A DNA stretch of 64,000 nt from F22 sp963668535 (GTDB lineage: Bacteria; Bacteroidota; Bacteroidia; Bacteroidales; Bacteroidaceae). The position numbers were made by a program, and so were the translations under genes. Shown one piece after another: positions 16,153-24,931 of the stretch (its first letter is position 1; every line of letters begins with the position of its first letter). The stretch covers positions 1,984,001-2,048,000 of the forward strand of contig OY764867.1 of assembly GCA_963668535.1 (NCBI GenBank). Direction: 5' to 3'. The notes under the pieces were generated by a model. The model made no database searches. It was not told the DNA's origin and worked only from the letters and a program-made list of their open reading frames with translations.

Positions 16153-17637
16153 CTATACTTGCTTTCTTATTCTCCATTCATTTGGATATAAGTTATTGGC
16201 TCTATTCCCTATATTTTTGACAAATCCAAGAGGAATGTGATTGTAACAAATTAAAACAAACCCTTTAGGTTGGTCTGTCAATACAATAGCTTCTCTTCGC
16301 AAGTAGGCAATGGCTTGTGTATAGTCTATGTTTGCTACAGGAAAAGCGGTTGTACGCAAGTGAACAGACATGGCTAAAGCATGGTGAGGAATGTAATTTT
16401 TTCCTTTTATAGAAGCAACTGCAATGCCCATGTCCAGAATGCGTAAGTGAGGCTGTACAGCATTAATTAGAGGAGTCATTCTTTTATCATATACATATAG
16501 AGCTTCTTGAAACCATTGAGAATCCCAAGTATCTGAAGGATTTAACCAGTTGATCCATGGAATATCTACCGTCTCTTGTGCGGATGTCCCCCTTTTTTTA
16601 TCTTGCTTCTTAAGCTTCTTTTTAGTTTGAGGAGTGGTTGCTGACATAGATAAGAGTGGATTTTGCGTAATTTTGGTACCTATTCCTCTGTCCACATCAG
16701 CTGCTACATCCGATTTCTGAAGGATAGCACAAAAGAATCCCTCCCCTTTTATTTTGTGCGGCATACATCTATACACGGGTATATTAGGATAGTCTTTTGA
16801 GAGACTCCCCAGTACTCCCCAGGCTTCATCTAGTTTAGTTGGACTAGCTATAGGAGTGGCGCCAAGATTTTCAGCAATCCATTGAACCATCTGTTCATTT
16901 TCTTTCAAGTTATACGTGCAGGTACTATAAACCAACAACCCTCCTGGGCGTAGGCTCCCCCATATATCACTTACAATACGTTGCTGACGTTGCACGCATA
17001 AATCAACATGTTCAGGGCTCCATTCACTTGTAGCATTTATGTCTTTTCTAAACATGCCTTCTCCACTACATGGCACATCGGTGACTAGTACATCAAACGT
17101 TTCTTTTAGTGGTTTGAAGTCGGCAGGATCATTGTTTGTGACAATATGGTTGGGATTTCCCCATTTGATGATATTTTCCTTTAGGATTTGTGCACGCGAG
17201 CGTATAACTTCATTAGATAACAATATGCTTCCTTGCGGTAGAGTACTCAATAAATCTGTCGATTTTCCTCCTGGTGCCGCGCATAAATCCAAAGCTATCA
17301 CAGGAGTCTTGAGAAGTGGAGATAATAAAGCACCAACGAGCATACTAGATGCTTCTTGTACATAATATCTTCCAGCATGAAAGTCCGGGTCCATTGTAAA
17401 AGAAGGACGTTCAGCAAGATAAAAACCTCTACTAGATGTAGCCCAAGGTACTGGTGACATATTAGAAAAAGGTACATAGGTCTCTGCTGTAGGTGAATCA
17501 GATGTGAGAATTGATTTCTGATGGTTTATTCTAAGAGAAGTCAATGACCTATCCTCTAATGCATTAAGAAATGTTTGGCAAGTGTCAGGATCAAGTATTT
17601 GACTCATCTGTTGACGAAATGCTTCTGGAATATTCAT
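16153..17637 (-). CDS. RsmF/NOL1-NOP2-sun family rRNA cytosine-C5 methyltransferase
   Basis: About 494 residues. The SAM-binding methyltransferase core holds LDLCAAPGGKSTDLL, the catalytic VTDVPCSGEGMFRKD and the second cysteine motif VYSTCTYNLKENE. A C-terminal RsmF-like domain follows, carrying the region that contacts 16S rRNA. The product should make m5C in ribosomal RNA. I chose MNIPEAFRQQ (17637): the 20-codon extension to an ATG at 17697 spans the -7 box at 17669-17677 and would begin upstream of transcription. A lysine-rich linker near the middle (KKKLKKQDKK) separates the domains. Confidence 0.93.
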   Translation of the reverse strand: MNIPEAFRQQMSQILDPDTCQTFLNALEDRSLTSLRINHQKSILTSDSPTAETYVPFSNMSPVPWATSSRGFYLAERPSFTMDPDFHAGRYYVQEASSMLVGALLSPLLKTPVIALDLCAAPGGKSTDLLSTLPQGSILLSNEVIRSRAQILKENIIKWGNPNHIVTNNDPADFKPLKETFDVLVTDVPCSGEGMFRKDINATSEWSPEHVDLCVQRQQRIVSDIWGSLRPGGLLVYSTCTYNLKENEQMVQWIAENLGATPIASPTKLDEAWGVLGSLSKDYPNIPVYRCMPHKIKGEGFFCAILQKSDVAADVDRGIGTKITQNPLLSMSATTPQTKKKLKKQDKKRGTSAQETVDIPWINWLNPSDTWDSQWFQEALYVYDKRMTPLINAVQPHLRILDMGIAVASIKGKNYIPHHALAMSVHLRTTAFPVANIDYTQAIAYLRREAIVLTDQPKGFVLICYNHIPLGFVKNIGNRANNLYPNEWRIRKQV

Positions 17638-17668
17638 GCTTATTTTGTTAAATAAATTACTTTCTGGC

Positions 17669-17677
17669 GCAAAAATA
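17669..17677 (-). promoter_or_regulatory. -7 box for the RsmF-like gene
   Basis: The minus strand reads TATTTTTGC, putting the transcript start near 17662. This rules against the ATG at 17697 and for the one at 17637. Confidence 0.6.
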
Positions 17678-17745
17678 CGATTTTTTTTATCCTCCATGCA
17701 ACTTTCTATTTGTTTAATCTCGTCTGATAAACAGAAATAAATGAT

Positions 17746-17754
17746 TATCTTTGT
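17746..17754 (+). promoter_or_regulatory. -7 box for the DUF6249/sigma-factor operon
   Basis: TATCTTTGT lies 55 nt before the start at 17809; it is the only recognisable promoter before the four-gene run that ends at 20229. Confidence 0.65.
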
Positions 17755-17808
17755 AGCTAGTGAGATATTAATTTTGAATTCTAAAAGAAATATATAAAAT
17801 GCAATAGT

Positions 17809-18588
17809 ATGAAAAGTAAAACAATTTCAAGAATCCTACCTTTACTCTTTCTTAGTTTAGTGCTTGGCGCGCAACTAAGAGCCAGTGAGGTAGAGCAAAA
17901 AGACTCGGTTGTCGTAGCTGATACTAACCACGTGACGAAGTCTGTGACTATAGATGGTAAGCAAATTGAAACTACGACTGTACGTAAGGACGGTAAAGAA
18001 GAAGTTCACACAAGCATCGTAACAGATAAAGGGGATACTTTGAAAGTAAAAATTGTCAAGTTAAATGCTGATGCCAAAAACGACAATGCCAGTGTGAGTT
18101 TATCTATGTCAGATGATAACTTAGAGGAAGTATTAGCAGATGCATTTGCAGGAAATTGGGGACATACCACTACCCATAAAGATGCTAAAGTTACCGCTGT
18201 GCTTATAGTTCTGATTGTATTTGGCTGTATCTTTGGTTTCCCGGCGATTGTTGTCTTCTTAGTCTTTTACTTTAGACATCGGGATAAGAAGCGTCGATAT
18301 GAACTCATTGAAAAAGCGATAGCTTCCGGACAACCTATCCCAGAAGAACTTATGCGACGTAGGAGCGCTGCTTATGTACCTAGTGGTGATGGTACCCTAG
18401 AAGGAGATGAAACTCGACGTTTAGAAATCCTTCGTAATAAGGGTATACGTAATATTGGTGTAGGTGTTGGTTTGGCTATTTTGCTTGGAGTGTCAACAGA
18501 TGTATCTTTGGCTTCAATAGGAGCTCTAGTGGTTTGCATAGGTGTCAGTCAAGTGGTAACTTACTATGTACAAATCAAGAAAAAATAG
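17809..18588 (+). CDS. DUF6249-type membrane protein
   Basis: A 259-residue envelope protein. A signal peptide (about residues 1-25) is followed by a lysine- and threonine-rich extracytoplasmic region of about 100 residues, a membrane segment near 131-157, a cytoplasmic basic loop (RHRDKKRRYELIEKAIASGQ) and two further helices near the C-terminus. The loop and last helices resemble the DUF6249 family. Function is unknown. It is 39 nt ahead of an ECF sigma factor, so it may sense an envelope signal for it, though this is inference from position. Confidence 0.75.
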   Translation: MKSKTISRILPLLFLSLVLGAQLRASEVEQKDSVVVADTNHVTKSVTIDGKQIETTTVRKDGKEEVHTSIVTDKGDTLKVKIVKLNADAKNDNASVSLSMSDDNLEEVLADAFAGNWGHTTTHKDAKVTAVLIVLIVFGCIFGFPAIVVFLVFYFRHRDKKRRYELIEKAIASGQPIPEELMRRRSAAYVPSGDGTLEGDETRRLEILRNKGIRNIGVGVGLAILLGVSTDVSLASIGALVVCIGVSQVVTYYVQIKKK

Positions 18589-18627
18589 GATTCACGACAT
18601 ATCTTGAACCGATTAAACATTGTTTGA

Positions 18628-19182
18628 ATGAAGCAACTCAGTGATAAAGCATTAGTAGAGCAGGTGGCAGCCAATGGCAGCCATCTTGCTTTCGCGGAAT
18701 TGCTTCGTAGATATCAACATGATATTCGTCGCTTCCTGCTGTCATTAACTCATGGGGATGGTCAATTGACGGATGATTTAGCACAAGAAGCATTCATTAA
18801 GGCTTATCAACGCATGGGACAATGTGAAAAAGGTGAACAAATAAAATCTTGGCTTTATACTATTGCACACCGTTGTTTTTTTGATTATATTCGTGGCAAG
18901 AAAATGACAGAAGATATCGTAGAGTCTTCCGAAGCGCCAGTGGAGCGCTCAGATGAGAGAGGAGTGAGTGCACAGATGGATGTTCAATGGGCCATGCGTC
19001 AATTATCGCAAGCTGAGCATTTATGCATTACTCTCTTCTACATGGAAGATCAACCTATTGATAAAATTGCCGAGATTACTACCTTTAAGAGTAGTACTAT
19101 TAAATCGCACTTACGTCGTGCTAAAGAAAAAATGGCCTCATCTCTGTCGCAACAGGGCTATGGACCATCAGATATTTATTAA
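18628..19182 (+). CDS. RNA polymerase ECF-type sigma-70 factor
   Basis: A 184-residue sigma factor with region 2 (about residues 22-90, including the ELLRRYQHDIRRFLLSL core and DLAQEAFIKAYQRM) and region 4 (about 120-175, helix-turn-helix IDKIAEITTFKSSTIKSHLRRAKEKM). Region 3 is absent, as expected for ECF factors. It should redirect RNA polymerase to a small regulon. The gene lies between two membrane-protein genes; the one downstream is in the usual anti-sigma position. Confidence 0.93.
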   Translation: MKQLSDKALVEQVAANGSHLAFAELLRRYQHDIRRFLLSLTHGDGQLTDDLAQEAFIKAYQRMGQCEKGEQIKSWLYTIAHRCFFDYIRGKKMTEDIVESSEAPVERSDERGVSAQMDVQWAMRQLSQAEHLCITLFYMEDQPIDKIAEITTFKSSTIKSHLRRAKEKMASSLSQQGYGPSDIY

Positions 19183-19200
19183 ATTAAAAAGAACTGTGCT

Positions 19201-19728
19201 ATGACAAAGAAAGAATGGAATGAAGATGCATTTCGTCAGTTGCTCAGTCAACATAGCGAACAGCAAATGAACGCTTATGAAAGCGTAAGCACCACAGATG
19301 ATTTTATGCAATGTGTGATGCAAGGATTACCTGAAGAGAAGCAGGTGGTCGTAGAGCTCGAGCATACGAAGTCTTCTTGGTTGCGTGTTTTGGAATGGTG
19401 TACTACATATATTGTTCCTGCAGTTATTTTGCTGTATACTGGATATCTTTTTGTATCTCGAAGTGTCTTGTCTTTGTTTAAGACGCGTACAGTAGAGATG
19501 CTTGATCAAGGAATCAAAGATTTTGAAACGCATAGAGAAATTATGCATAATCAATCTTATTGGGATATGATTTTGCAAAATATTTCTAGTATGCCATGGA
19601 GGCATATAGGCATTACTATGCTAGCGCTTTGTGGCTTGGCTATCTTTTATTTGTATGAAAGATATTACAGTAAAGACAGTTGTTTTTATTACAATACAGA
19701 ATGTTCAAAAATAGCAGATCGTAAATAA
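19201..19728 (+). CDS. Two-helix membrane protein in anti-sigma position
   Basis: A 175-residue protein that I cannot assign to a family. The cytoplasmic N-terminal 60 residues are polar and acidic, then a membrane segment lies near 68-92 and a second near 138-152, with a charged tail. It follows the ECF sigma gene by 18 nt, so it may be the anti-sigma factor, but it lacks the zinc-binding H-x3-C-x2-C motif of classic ones. Its C-terminus has two isolated cysteines. Confidence 0.7.
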   Translation: MTKKEWNEDAFRQLLSQHSEQQMNAYESVSTTDDFMQCVMQGLPEEKQVVVELEHTKSSWLRVLEWCTTYIVPAVILLYTGYLFVSRSVLSLFKTRTVEMLDQGIKDFETHREIMHNQSYWDMILQNISSMPWRHIGITMLALCGLAIFYLYERYYSKDSCFYYNTECSKIADRK

Positions 19729-19735
19729 TATACAT

Positions 19736-20229
19736 ATGCAGCAAGTGCTTCAAGAAGTTAGGTTAATGGTTTTGCGATATTTTAGTCAGGAAGACAAATC
19801 GCAAATAAGTCACACGATACAAGTGGCTTCGTTGACTGTGCTCATTGCTGATAGCCTTGATATATCTAACCGAGAAAAATCCTTACTAGAAATAGCGGCT
19901 TGGTTACATGATATCGGCTGTCCACAATCAATGAAAATGTATGGGAACACACGCCCCGCTAATCAAGAAAAAGAAGGGTGTTTAGTGGCTTCTCATTTAT
20001 TGAAAAACATTGAAGGTCTTACAGATCAAGAGAAGACGTGGCTAGTCAATGTAGTGGGGCACCATCATCAGTACCAGAGGCAAAAATTCTACATTTTGAA
20101 GCACTTAATGATGCCGATCTGATTATTAATCTTTTGGAAGGATATTATAGCTGGGAAAGTAGGAATAGCCTATCTAAGCGTTTGCTCACGGCTAAAGGAC
20201 GAGAGTTCTTTGATGCTCTTGATTTATGA
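19736..20229 (+). pseudogene. HD domain protein split by a -1 frameshift
   Basis: The first frame (19736-20122) gives 128 residues with the HD phosphohydrolase core: SHTIQVASLTVLIAD, AAWLHDIGCP and VVGHHHQ. It then ends in a family-unlike tail. The other frame carries the missing end, PEAKILHFEALNDADLIINLLEGYY, and stops at 20229. Joining them between about 20060 and 20088 restores a normal protein of about 164 residues. One base is missing relative to an intact gene. An AAAAA run at 20082-20086 sits in the window where frames switch, so a sequencing error or programmed slippage is possible as well as real inactivation. It is the last gene of the sigma operon, 7 nt after the previous one. Confidence 0.8.
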
Positions 20230-20291
20230 TCTCAAGGATTAATTTTTAAAAAGTGTATGTGATTACCCTGATCTCAAATATCGTAATATAT

Positions 20292-20337
20292 ATCATTCTC
20301 CTTTGGTTGTTTATACTAAGGGAGAATGATTCTTTTT
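20292..20337. terminator. Terminator shared by the HD gene and tadA
   Basis: ATCATTCTCC pairs with GGAGAATGAT (20292-20301 with 20321-20330), followed on the + side by TCTTTTT. It lies between two convergent 3' ends. Confidence 0.7.
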
Positions 20338-20353
20338 ATGCTATAGTTAGGCA

Positions 20354-20791
20354 TTATCGTTTAGTCCTAAAAAACTTTTTTACGATTTCGCTCGCTTCCT
20401 CATCAAACACACCTTGTCTTACGACTGTTTTGGGATGTAAGGCATTGGGAGCTAACTTTTGATACCCACGCTTAGGATCTGAAGCACCAAAGACGACAGT
20501 ACCTACTTGTGCCCACGCGATTGCGCCAGCACACATAACACAAGGCTCCATACTCACGTATAAAGTACAATCGGGTAGATATTTGGCACCAAGCGTATTG
20601 GCAGCAGCCGTAATCGCTTGTATTTCGGCATGCGCTGTGACATCGTGCAATGTTTCTGTCATATTGTGCCCTTTGGCCACAATATGATCATTAGACACGA
20701 TGATGGCTCCAACAGGGATCTCTCCTTCTTCATAAGCCATTTCTGCCTCTTGTAGCGCTTTACGCATGTAATATTCGTCGTTGAATTTCAT
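20354..20791 (-). CDS. tadA: tRNA adenosine(34) deaminase
   Basis: About 145 residues. The zinc deaminase motifs HAE (in DVTAHAEIQA) and PCVMCAGAIAWA are intact. The enzyme should convert A34 of tRNA-Arg(ACG) to inosine, and this window also carries three genes for that tRNA. I place the start at MKFNDEYYM (20791); the frame runs to a TTG at 20827, upstream of the promoter. A start at the next ATG (20767) would cut into the first helix. A riboflavin-type or guanine deaminase relative cannot be excluded, but the fit to TadA is good. Confidence 0.9.
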   Translation of the reverse strand: MKFNDEYYMRKALQEAEMAYEEGEIPVGAIIVSNDHIVAKGHNMTETLHDVTAHAEIQAITAAANTLGAKYLPDCTLYVSMEPCVMCAGAIAWAQVGTVVFGASDPKRGYQKLAPNALHPKTVVRQGVFDEEASEIVKKFFRTKR

Positions 20792-20795
20792 GTGT

Positions 20796-20804
20796 GCAAA
20801 GCTA
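20796..20804 (-). promoter_or_regulatory. -7 box very close to the tadA start
   Basis: The minus strand reads TAGCTTTGC; its last G is only about 6 nt from the ATG at 20791, so the message may have almost no leader. Confidence 0.45.
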
Positions 20805-20896
20805 CAATTTTTTGTGATGAATTGCAAATGTGGTGCTTACTCAAAAACGAATCATTTAAACGATAGGATGCCTATTGCTAGGAGATATTTTTATTG

Positions 20897-20905
20897 TATC
20901 TTTGT
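20897..20905 (+). promoter_or_regulatory. -7 box for the UvrD/PcrA gene
   Basis: TATCTTTGT ends 25 nt before the ATG at 20930 and overlaps the TTG at 20894, which therefore cannot be the start. Confidence 0.65.
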
Positions 20906-20929
20906 CCTAAATTCTTATATCCCTATTAT

Positions 20930-23260
20930 ATGAACCCTAATTATTTGGACGAACTTAATCCCATGCAGCGTGCAGCAGTAGAGTATTGTGAAGGACCTTC
21001 ACAAGTCATAGCTGGTGCAGGCTCTGGAAAAACTCGTGTCTTAACATACAAGATCGCTTATCTTTTAGACAAAGGATACCAACCGTGGAACATACTTGCG
21101 TTGACTTTTACCAATAAAGCTGCACGAGAGATGAAAGAGCGTATCAATCGTCAAATAGGTTTAGAAGTTCGTGGTTTGTACATGGGGACTTTTCACTCCA
21201 TCTTTTACCGAATATTGAGAGAACAATATGAAGCAATAGGTTTTCGTCCCAACTTTACCGTGTATGATACTGCGGATAGTAAGAGTTTATTGAAAAGTAT
21301 AGTCAAAGAGATGGGGCTGGATGACAAGAAGTATAAACCTGCCATGGTGCAAGGTGAAATTTCAAGAATGAAAAACGCACTTATACTTCCTGGGCAATAT
21401 CAACAAGATAGTCAAATCGCTATATATAATGAGCGTAGTCAAGTGCCAAAGATGGGGGCTATTTATGCAGCCTATATGGAACGGTGTCAACTAGCCAATG
21501 CCATGGATTTTGATGATTTATTGTTGTACACGTTCAAACTTTTTCATGAACATCCTGATGTGCTAGCTCGATATCAAGAACAATTTCAATATATCTTAGT
21601 CGATGAGTACCAAGACACCAACAAAGCCCAGCATGCCATTGTCGCTCTGTTGAGCAAACGTCATCAACGCATCTGTGTAGTGGGTGACGATGCACAAAGT
21701 ATCTACTCTTTCCGTGGTGCTAATGTCGATAATATTCTAGATTTTCAAAAAGGCTATGCACATGCCAAGTTGTTTAAATTAGAGCAAAACTATCGATCAA
21801 CTCAACGTATTGTAGAGGCGGCCAATAGTTTGATTAAAAGCAATCTGCGTCAAATCCCTAAAACCGTATTTTCAAAAAATGCAGAAGGAAATAAGATGAA
21901 GGTTCTGGAAGCATATAGCGATCTTGAAGAAGCAAGTATGGTTGTCAAATACTTGCAGAGATTACAGCGAAGTGAGGAATCTGAATATCAAGATTTTGCC
22001 ATCTTATATCGCACCAATGCGCAATCTAGGTCCATGGAGGCAGAGCTACGTAAGCATGCCATTCCTTATCGCATCTACGGTGGGCTCTCTTTTTATCAGC
22101 GTAAAGAGATTAAAGATGTTATTGCATATTTACGCCTGACAATCAATCCATATGATGAAGAAGCTTTGAAGCGTATTATTAATGTACCCAAAAGAAGCAT
22201 TGGACAGACCACTGTGGGTAAAATGACGGCTTGTGCACACCATAACGGAGTATCTCTTTGGGATGTGATAACCAATCCTGATAAATACGAGCTAGATGTA
22301 GCGAAGCGCACACAAACTCGATTGATTGAGTTTGCCCAACTAATTAGTAATTTACAGCAATTGGCGCAAGAGCAGCCAGCTGATAAAGTCGTACAGGCAT
22401 CTATTCAACAGACTGGTATCATGGGGGAACTCCTTGGAAGTGATGTACCTGAAGATATGAGTCGTCGGGAGAATCTAGAAGAACTCCTCAATGCGGCAAT
22501 TGATTTTGTAGAGAGTAGGGAGGAACTAGGAGATCATCAAATTATGATGCCGCATTATTTGATGGAAGTCTCTTTAATGACCGATCAAGATAGTGACGAT
22601 AAAGATGACCCCAATAAAGTGACTTTAATGACCATACACTCAGCTAAAGGATTGGAATTTCCTTTTGTCTTTGTTGTTGGTCTTGAGGAAGATTTATTGC
22701 CCAATCGTATGGCTATAGATTCTCCAAGACAAGTCGAAGAGGAACGGCGTTTATTTTATGTAGCCATTACTCGTGCAGAACGCATGTGTACTTTGAGCTT
22801 TGCGAAAAATAGATTTGTACATGGTAAATCCGAATTTCACGGACCTAGTCGTTTCCTGACAGATATTGCGTCAGAATATCTTGATTGGCAGAATGATAGT
22901 AGACGATTTTCCCCAAGAAGTGCTGGAGGGCTGCAATCACCACGAAGAGTGCAACCTACGCATTCACAAACCAATCTGTATACGGGTCGAGAAGTACAAT
23001 CCAATCCAACATTCCAGCAGAAAAAAAGACTGACCAGAATACACTCTTCTGCATCAGCCTCAGTATCCGCCTCTCAGCAAATGCCTGGAGGAAATACCCA
23101 ATTAAAAGTGGGCGATCGCATTCTTCACAGTCGATTTGGCCCAGGAGTTATCCAAGGTTTAGAAGGTGAAGGAAGTAATGCAAAAGCAGTGGTTTCTTTT
23201 GAGCAAGTTGGAGAAAAACAACTACTTCTTCGTTTTGCCCGATTCGAGAAGATGGGATAA
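20930..23260 (+). CDS. uvrD: UvrD/PcrA-type 3'-5' DNA helicase
   Basis: A 776-residue superfamily 1A helicase for DNA repair and removal of proteins from DNA. Motifs in order: Walker A AGAGSGKTRVL, TFTNKAAREMKERI, Walker B LVDEYQDTN, GDDAQSIYSFRGA, YRSTQRI, TIHSAKGLEF and the final VAITRAER. After the helicase core comes a variable serine-rich linker and a small C-terminal domain (KVGDRILHSRFGPG) typical of PcrA. Its last 39 bp overlap the 3' end of the minus-strand gene at 23222. Confidence 0.96.
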   Translation: MNPNYLDELNPMQRAAVEYCEGPSQVIAGAGSGKTRVLTYKIAYLLDKGYQPWNILALTFTNKAAREMKERINRQIGLEVRGLYMGTFHSIFYRILREQYEAIGFRPNFTVYDTADSKSLLKSIVKEMGLDDKKYKPAMVQGEISRMKNALILPGQYQQDSQIAIYNERSQVPKMGAIYAAYMERCQLANAMDFDDLLLYTFKLFHEHPDVLARYQEQFQYILVDEYQDTNKAQHAIVALLSKRHQRICVVGDDAQSIYSFRGANVDNILDFQKGYAHAKLFKLEQNYRSTQRIVEAANSLIKSNLRQIPKTVFSKNAEGNKMKVLEAYSDLEEASMVVKYLQRLQRSEESEYQDFAILYRTNAQSRSMEAELRKHAIPYRIYGGLSFYQRKEIKDVIAYLRLTINPYDEEALKRIINVPKRSIGQTTVGKMTACAHHNGVSLWDVITNPDKYELDVAKRTQTRLIEFAQLISNLQQLAQEQPADKVVQASIQQTGIMGELLGSDVPEDMSRRENLEELLNAAIDFVESREELGDHQIMMPHYLMEVSLMTDQDSDDKDDPNKVTLMTIHSAKGLEFPFVFVVGLEEDLLPNRMAIDSPRQVEEERRLFYVAITRAERMCTLSFAKNRFVHGKSEFHGPSRFLTDIASEYLDWQNDSRRFSPRSAGGLQSPRRVQPTHSQTNLYTGREVQSNPTFQQKKRLTRIHSSASASVSASQQMPGGNTQLKVGDRILHSRFGPGVIQGLEGEGSNAKAVVSFEQVGEKQLLLRFARFEKMG

Positions 23261-23584
23261 ACGAAATGCAGTATACAATTCTAAGACGGCAGCGATGGTG
23301 ATACAAGCAATCCATTCGTTGCCGTTTGTGGTAAACATGAATAGGGCTGCAAGCACCAATGCTAACGCTCCAAATATTTGTTGACGTCTTAAACGTTTGA
23401 TTGTTGGATCAGTACTGTGTATAGGAGTGTTGACTTGCCCTAGTGCAAAACATCCTGCAGACACTGTGTACACATGAGGTCCCCAAGTCCATCCACTTAT
23501 TAGAGTCACTATAGATATAATGATTCCAATTCCGCCGATAACTACAAGGGCATTCCATAGTTGTTGTAATTTGTTTGTACTCAT
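23222..23584 (-). CDS. Small four-helix membrane protein
   Basis: A 120-residue hydrophobic protein with four predicted membrane segments (about 10-30, 36-52, 68-86 and 88-108) and a lysine-rich C-terminus. No family was recognised. It lies 23 nt downstream of the DivIC-like gene and overlaps the 3' end of the helicase gene in the antisense direction by 39 bp. Confidence 0.75.
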   Translation of the reverse strand: MSTNKLQQLWNALVVIGGIGIIISIVTLISGWTWGPHVYTVSAGCFALGQVNTPIHSTDPTIKRLRRQQIFGALALVLAALFMFTTNGNEWIACITIAAVLELYTAFRLSHLLESGKTKK

Positions 23585-23607
23585 ACTTGATAGGATTAGG
23601 TCAATGA

Positions 23608-23922
23608 TTATCGTTTTTTCAAATCTTCTTCAAACTGATAGATATCCTCATTGGGAAGTTTCATCATGTACTTTTCGCGTGCGATATGTTCCAAGCTATC
23701 TTGATCCTGACGATATACTCTAATTTTCTCTTTAAAGATTTGATAATCAGTTTTATGTCGGTCTATTTTTTCTTCTAGATCATGGATAATATGATTGTTT
23801 TTGACCACGTGCGTTACGGTATAATTCCCCACAAAGATAATGGAGACTAGAAAATAGCCTACCACCACAATGTACTTCCAGTTCTCATACGTCTGGAGAA
23901 TTTTTTGCCAAATTTTTTTCAT
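23608..23922 (-). CDS. Septum formation initiator (FtsB/DivIC-like)
   Basis: A 104-residue bitopic protein: short cytoplasmic N-terminus, one membrane segment (about 16-38), then a coiled coil (VVKNNHIIHDLEEKIDRHKTDYQIFKEKI pattern) and the family ending DSLEHIAREKYMM.L.NEDIYQ. It should act in the divisome with FtsL and FtsQ. It lies downstream of fabD on the same strand, beyond a hairpin at 23961. Confidence 0.92.
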   Translation of the reverse strand: MKKIWQKILQTYENWKYIVVVGYFLVSIIFVGNYTVTHVVKNNHIIHDLEEKIDRHKTDYQIFKEKIRVYRQDQDSLEHIAREKYMMKLPNEDIYQFEEDLKKR

Positions 23923-23960
23923 GTTACACGCCCTCTGTTCAAGAAGAATATAAAAGAAAA

Positions 23961-23987
23961 GGGTGGACTATATTGTATAGCCCACCC
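23961..23987 (-). terminator. Terminator after fabD
   Basis: GGGTGG and CCACCC, with further CTAT/ATAG pairing across one mismatch, form a compact hairpin. On the minus strand it is followed by CTTTTCTTTTAT. Confidence 0.65.
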
Positions 23988-24003
23988 CATATAATATAGT
24001 CGT

Positions 24004-24888
24004 TTAAGCTTCTACGCTACGAGCTGCTACTTCACGATTGATTTTCTTAATCATACCTTGAAGTACTTTTCCAGGGCCACATTCAACAAATTCAGTTGCT
24101 CCATCAGCAATCATCTTTTCTACTGATTGAGTCCAACGTACTGATGCAGTCAATTGAGCCACCAAGTTGGCTTTGATTTCAGCAGGATCAGTATGTGGTT
24201 GAGCGTCTACATTCTGATATACTGGACATTTAGGAGTGGCAATATTTGTTGCCTCAATAGCTTTGGCTAATTCTTCGCGTGCTGGCTCCATAAATGGAGA
24301 GTGGAATGCTCCACCAACCTTCAAAGGCAATGCACGTTTAGCACCAGCTTCCTTCATCAATTCACAGGCCTTTTCGATACCAGGAACAGATCCAGAGATA
24401 ACGACTTGACCTGGGCAGTTGAAGTTGGCCGCCACAACGACTTCTCCTTCTACTGATGCACAGATCTCTTCTACCTTTTCATCTGGAAGCGCAATGATAG
24501 CAGCCATAGTAGATGGCTCTATTTCGCAAGCTTTTTGCATAGCCATAGCACGTGCATATACAAGGCGTACGCCATCTTCAAAGCTCAATGCACCAGCTGC
24601 TACAAGAGCAGAAAATTCACCTAGTGAGTGACCAGCGGTCATATCAGGATTGAATTCTTCATTGCTGCACAACGCAGAAATAACAGAGTGAAGGAATACT
24701 GCAGGTTGAGTCACTTTTGTTTGACGAAGTTCTTCATCGGTACCATCAAACATGATATCTGTGATGCGATAGCCAAGAATTTCATTGGCTTTCTCAAATA
24801 GTTCTTTAGCTTGAGCTGATTGCTCGTATAGGTCTTTACCCATGCCCACAAATTGAGCACCTTGACCTGGAAAAACGAATGCTTTCAT
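24004..24888 (-). CDS. fabD: Malonyl-CoA:ACP transacylase
   Basis: A 294-residue enzyme that moves malonyl groups from CoA to acyl carrier protein for fatty-acid synthesis. The N-terminal FPGQGAQFVGMGKDLY, the nucleophile motif GHSLGE (S88) and the GGAFHSPFM histidine motif are intact. Length is standard. No other fab gene is adjacent; it is followed by cell-division genes. Confidence 0.97.
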   Translation of the reverse strand: MKAFVFPGQGAQFVGMGKDLYEQSAQAKELFEKANEILGYRITDIMFDGTDEELRQTKVTQPAVFLHSVISALCSNEEFNPDMTAGHSLGEFSALVAAGALSFEDGVRLVYARAMAMQKACEIEPSTMAAIIALPDEKVEEICASVEGEVVVAANFNCPGQVVISGSVPGIEKACELMKEAGAKRALPLKVGGAFHSPFMEPAREELAKAIEATNIATPKCPVYQNVDAQPHTDPAEIKANLVAQLTASVRWTQSVEKMIADGATEFVECGPGKVLQGMIKKINREVAARSVEA

Positions 24889-24922
24889 ATTCTTTTGTCC
24901 TTAAATAAATTTAAATGCTGGG

Positions 24923-24931
24923 GCAAAAATA
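24923..24931 (-). promoter_or_regulatory. -7 box for fabD
   Basis: The minus strand reads TATTTTTGC, 34 nt before the ATG at 24888. Confidence 0.55.

Noticed and set aside
16058..16240. Small + strand frame after the tRNA cluster
   Set aside because: It begins in the terminator hairpin and runs antisense into the methyltransferase gene; nothing supports it.
20060..20090. Programmed -1 frameshift in the HD gene as firm claim
   Set aside because: The A5 run does not form a full X-XXY-YYZ slippery heptamer in frame and no clear downstream structure was seen, so it is left only as a possibility.
20038..20229. Separate small gene in the second frame of the HD locus
   Set aside because: Its first part is noise and only the residues after the frame switch look like protein; it is the broken-off end of the HD gene.
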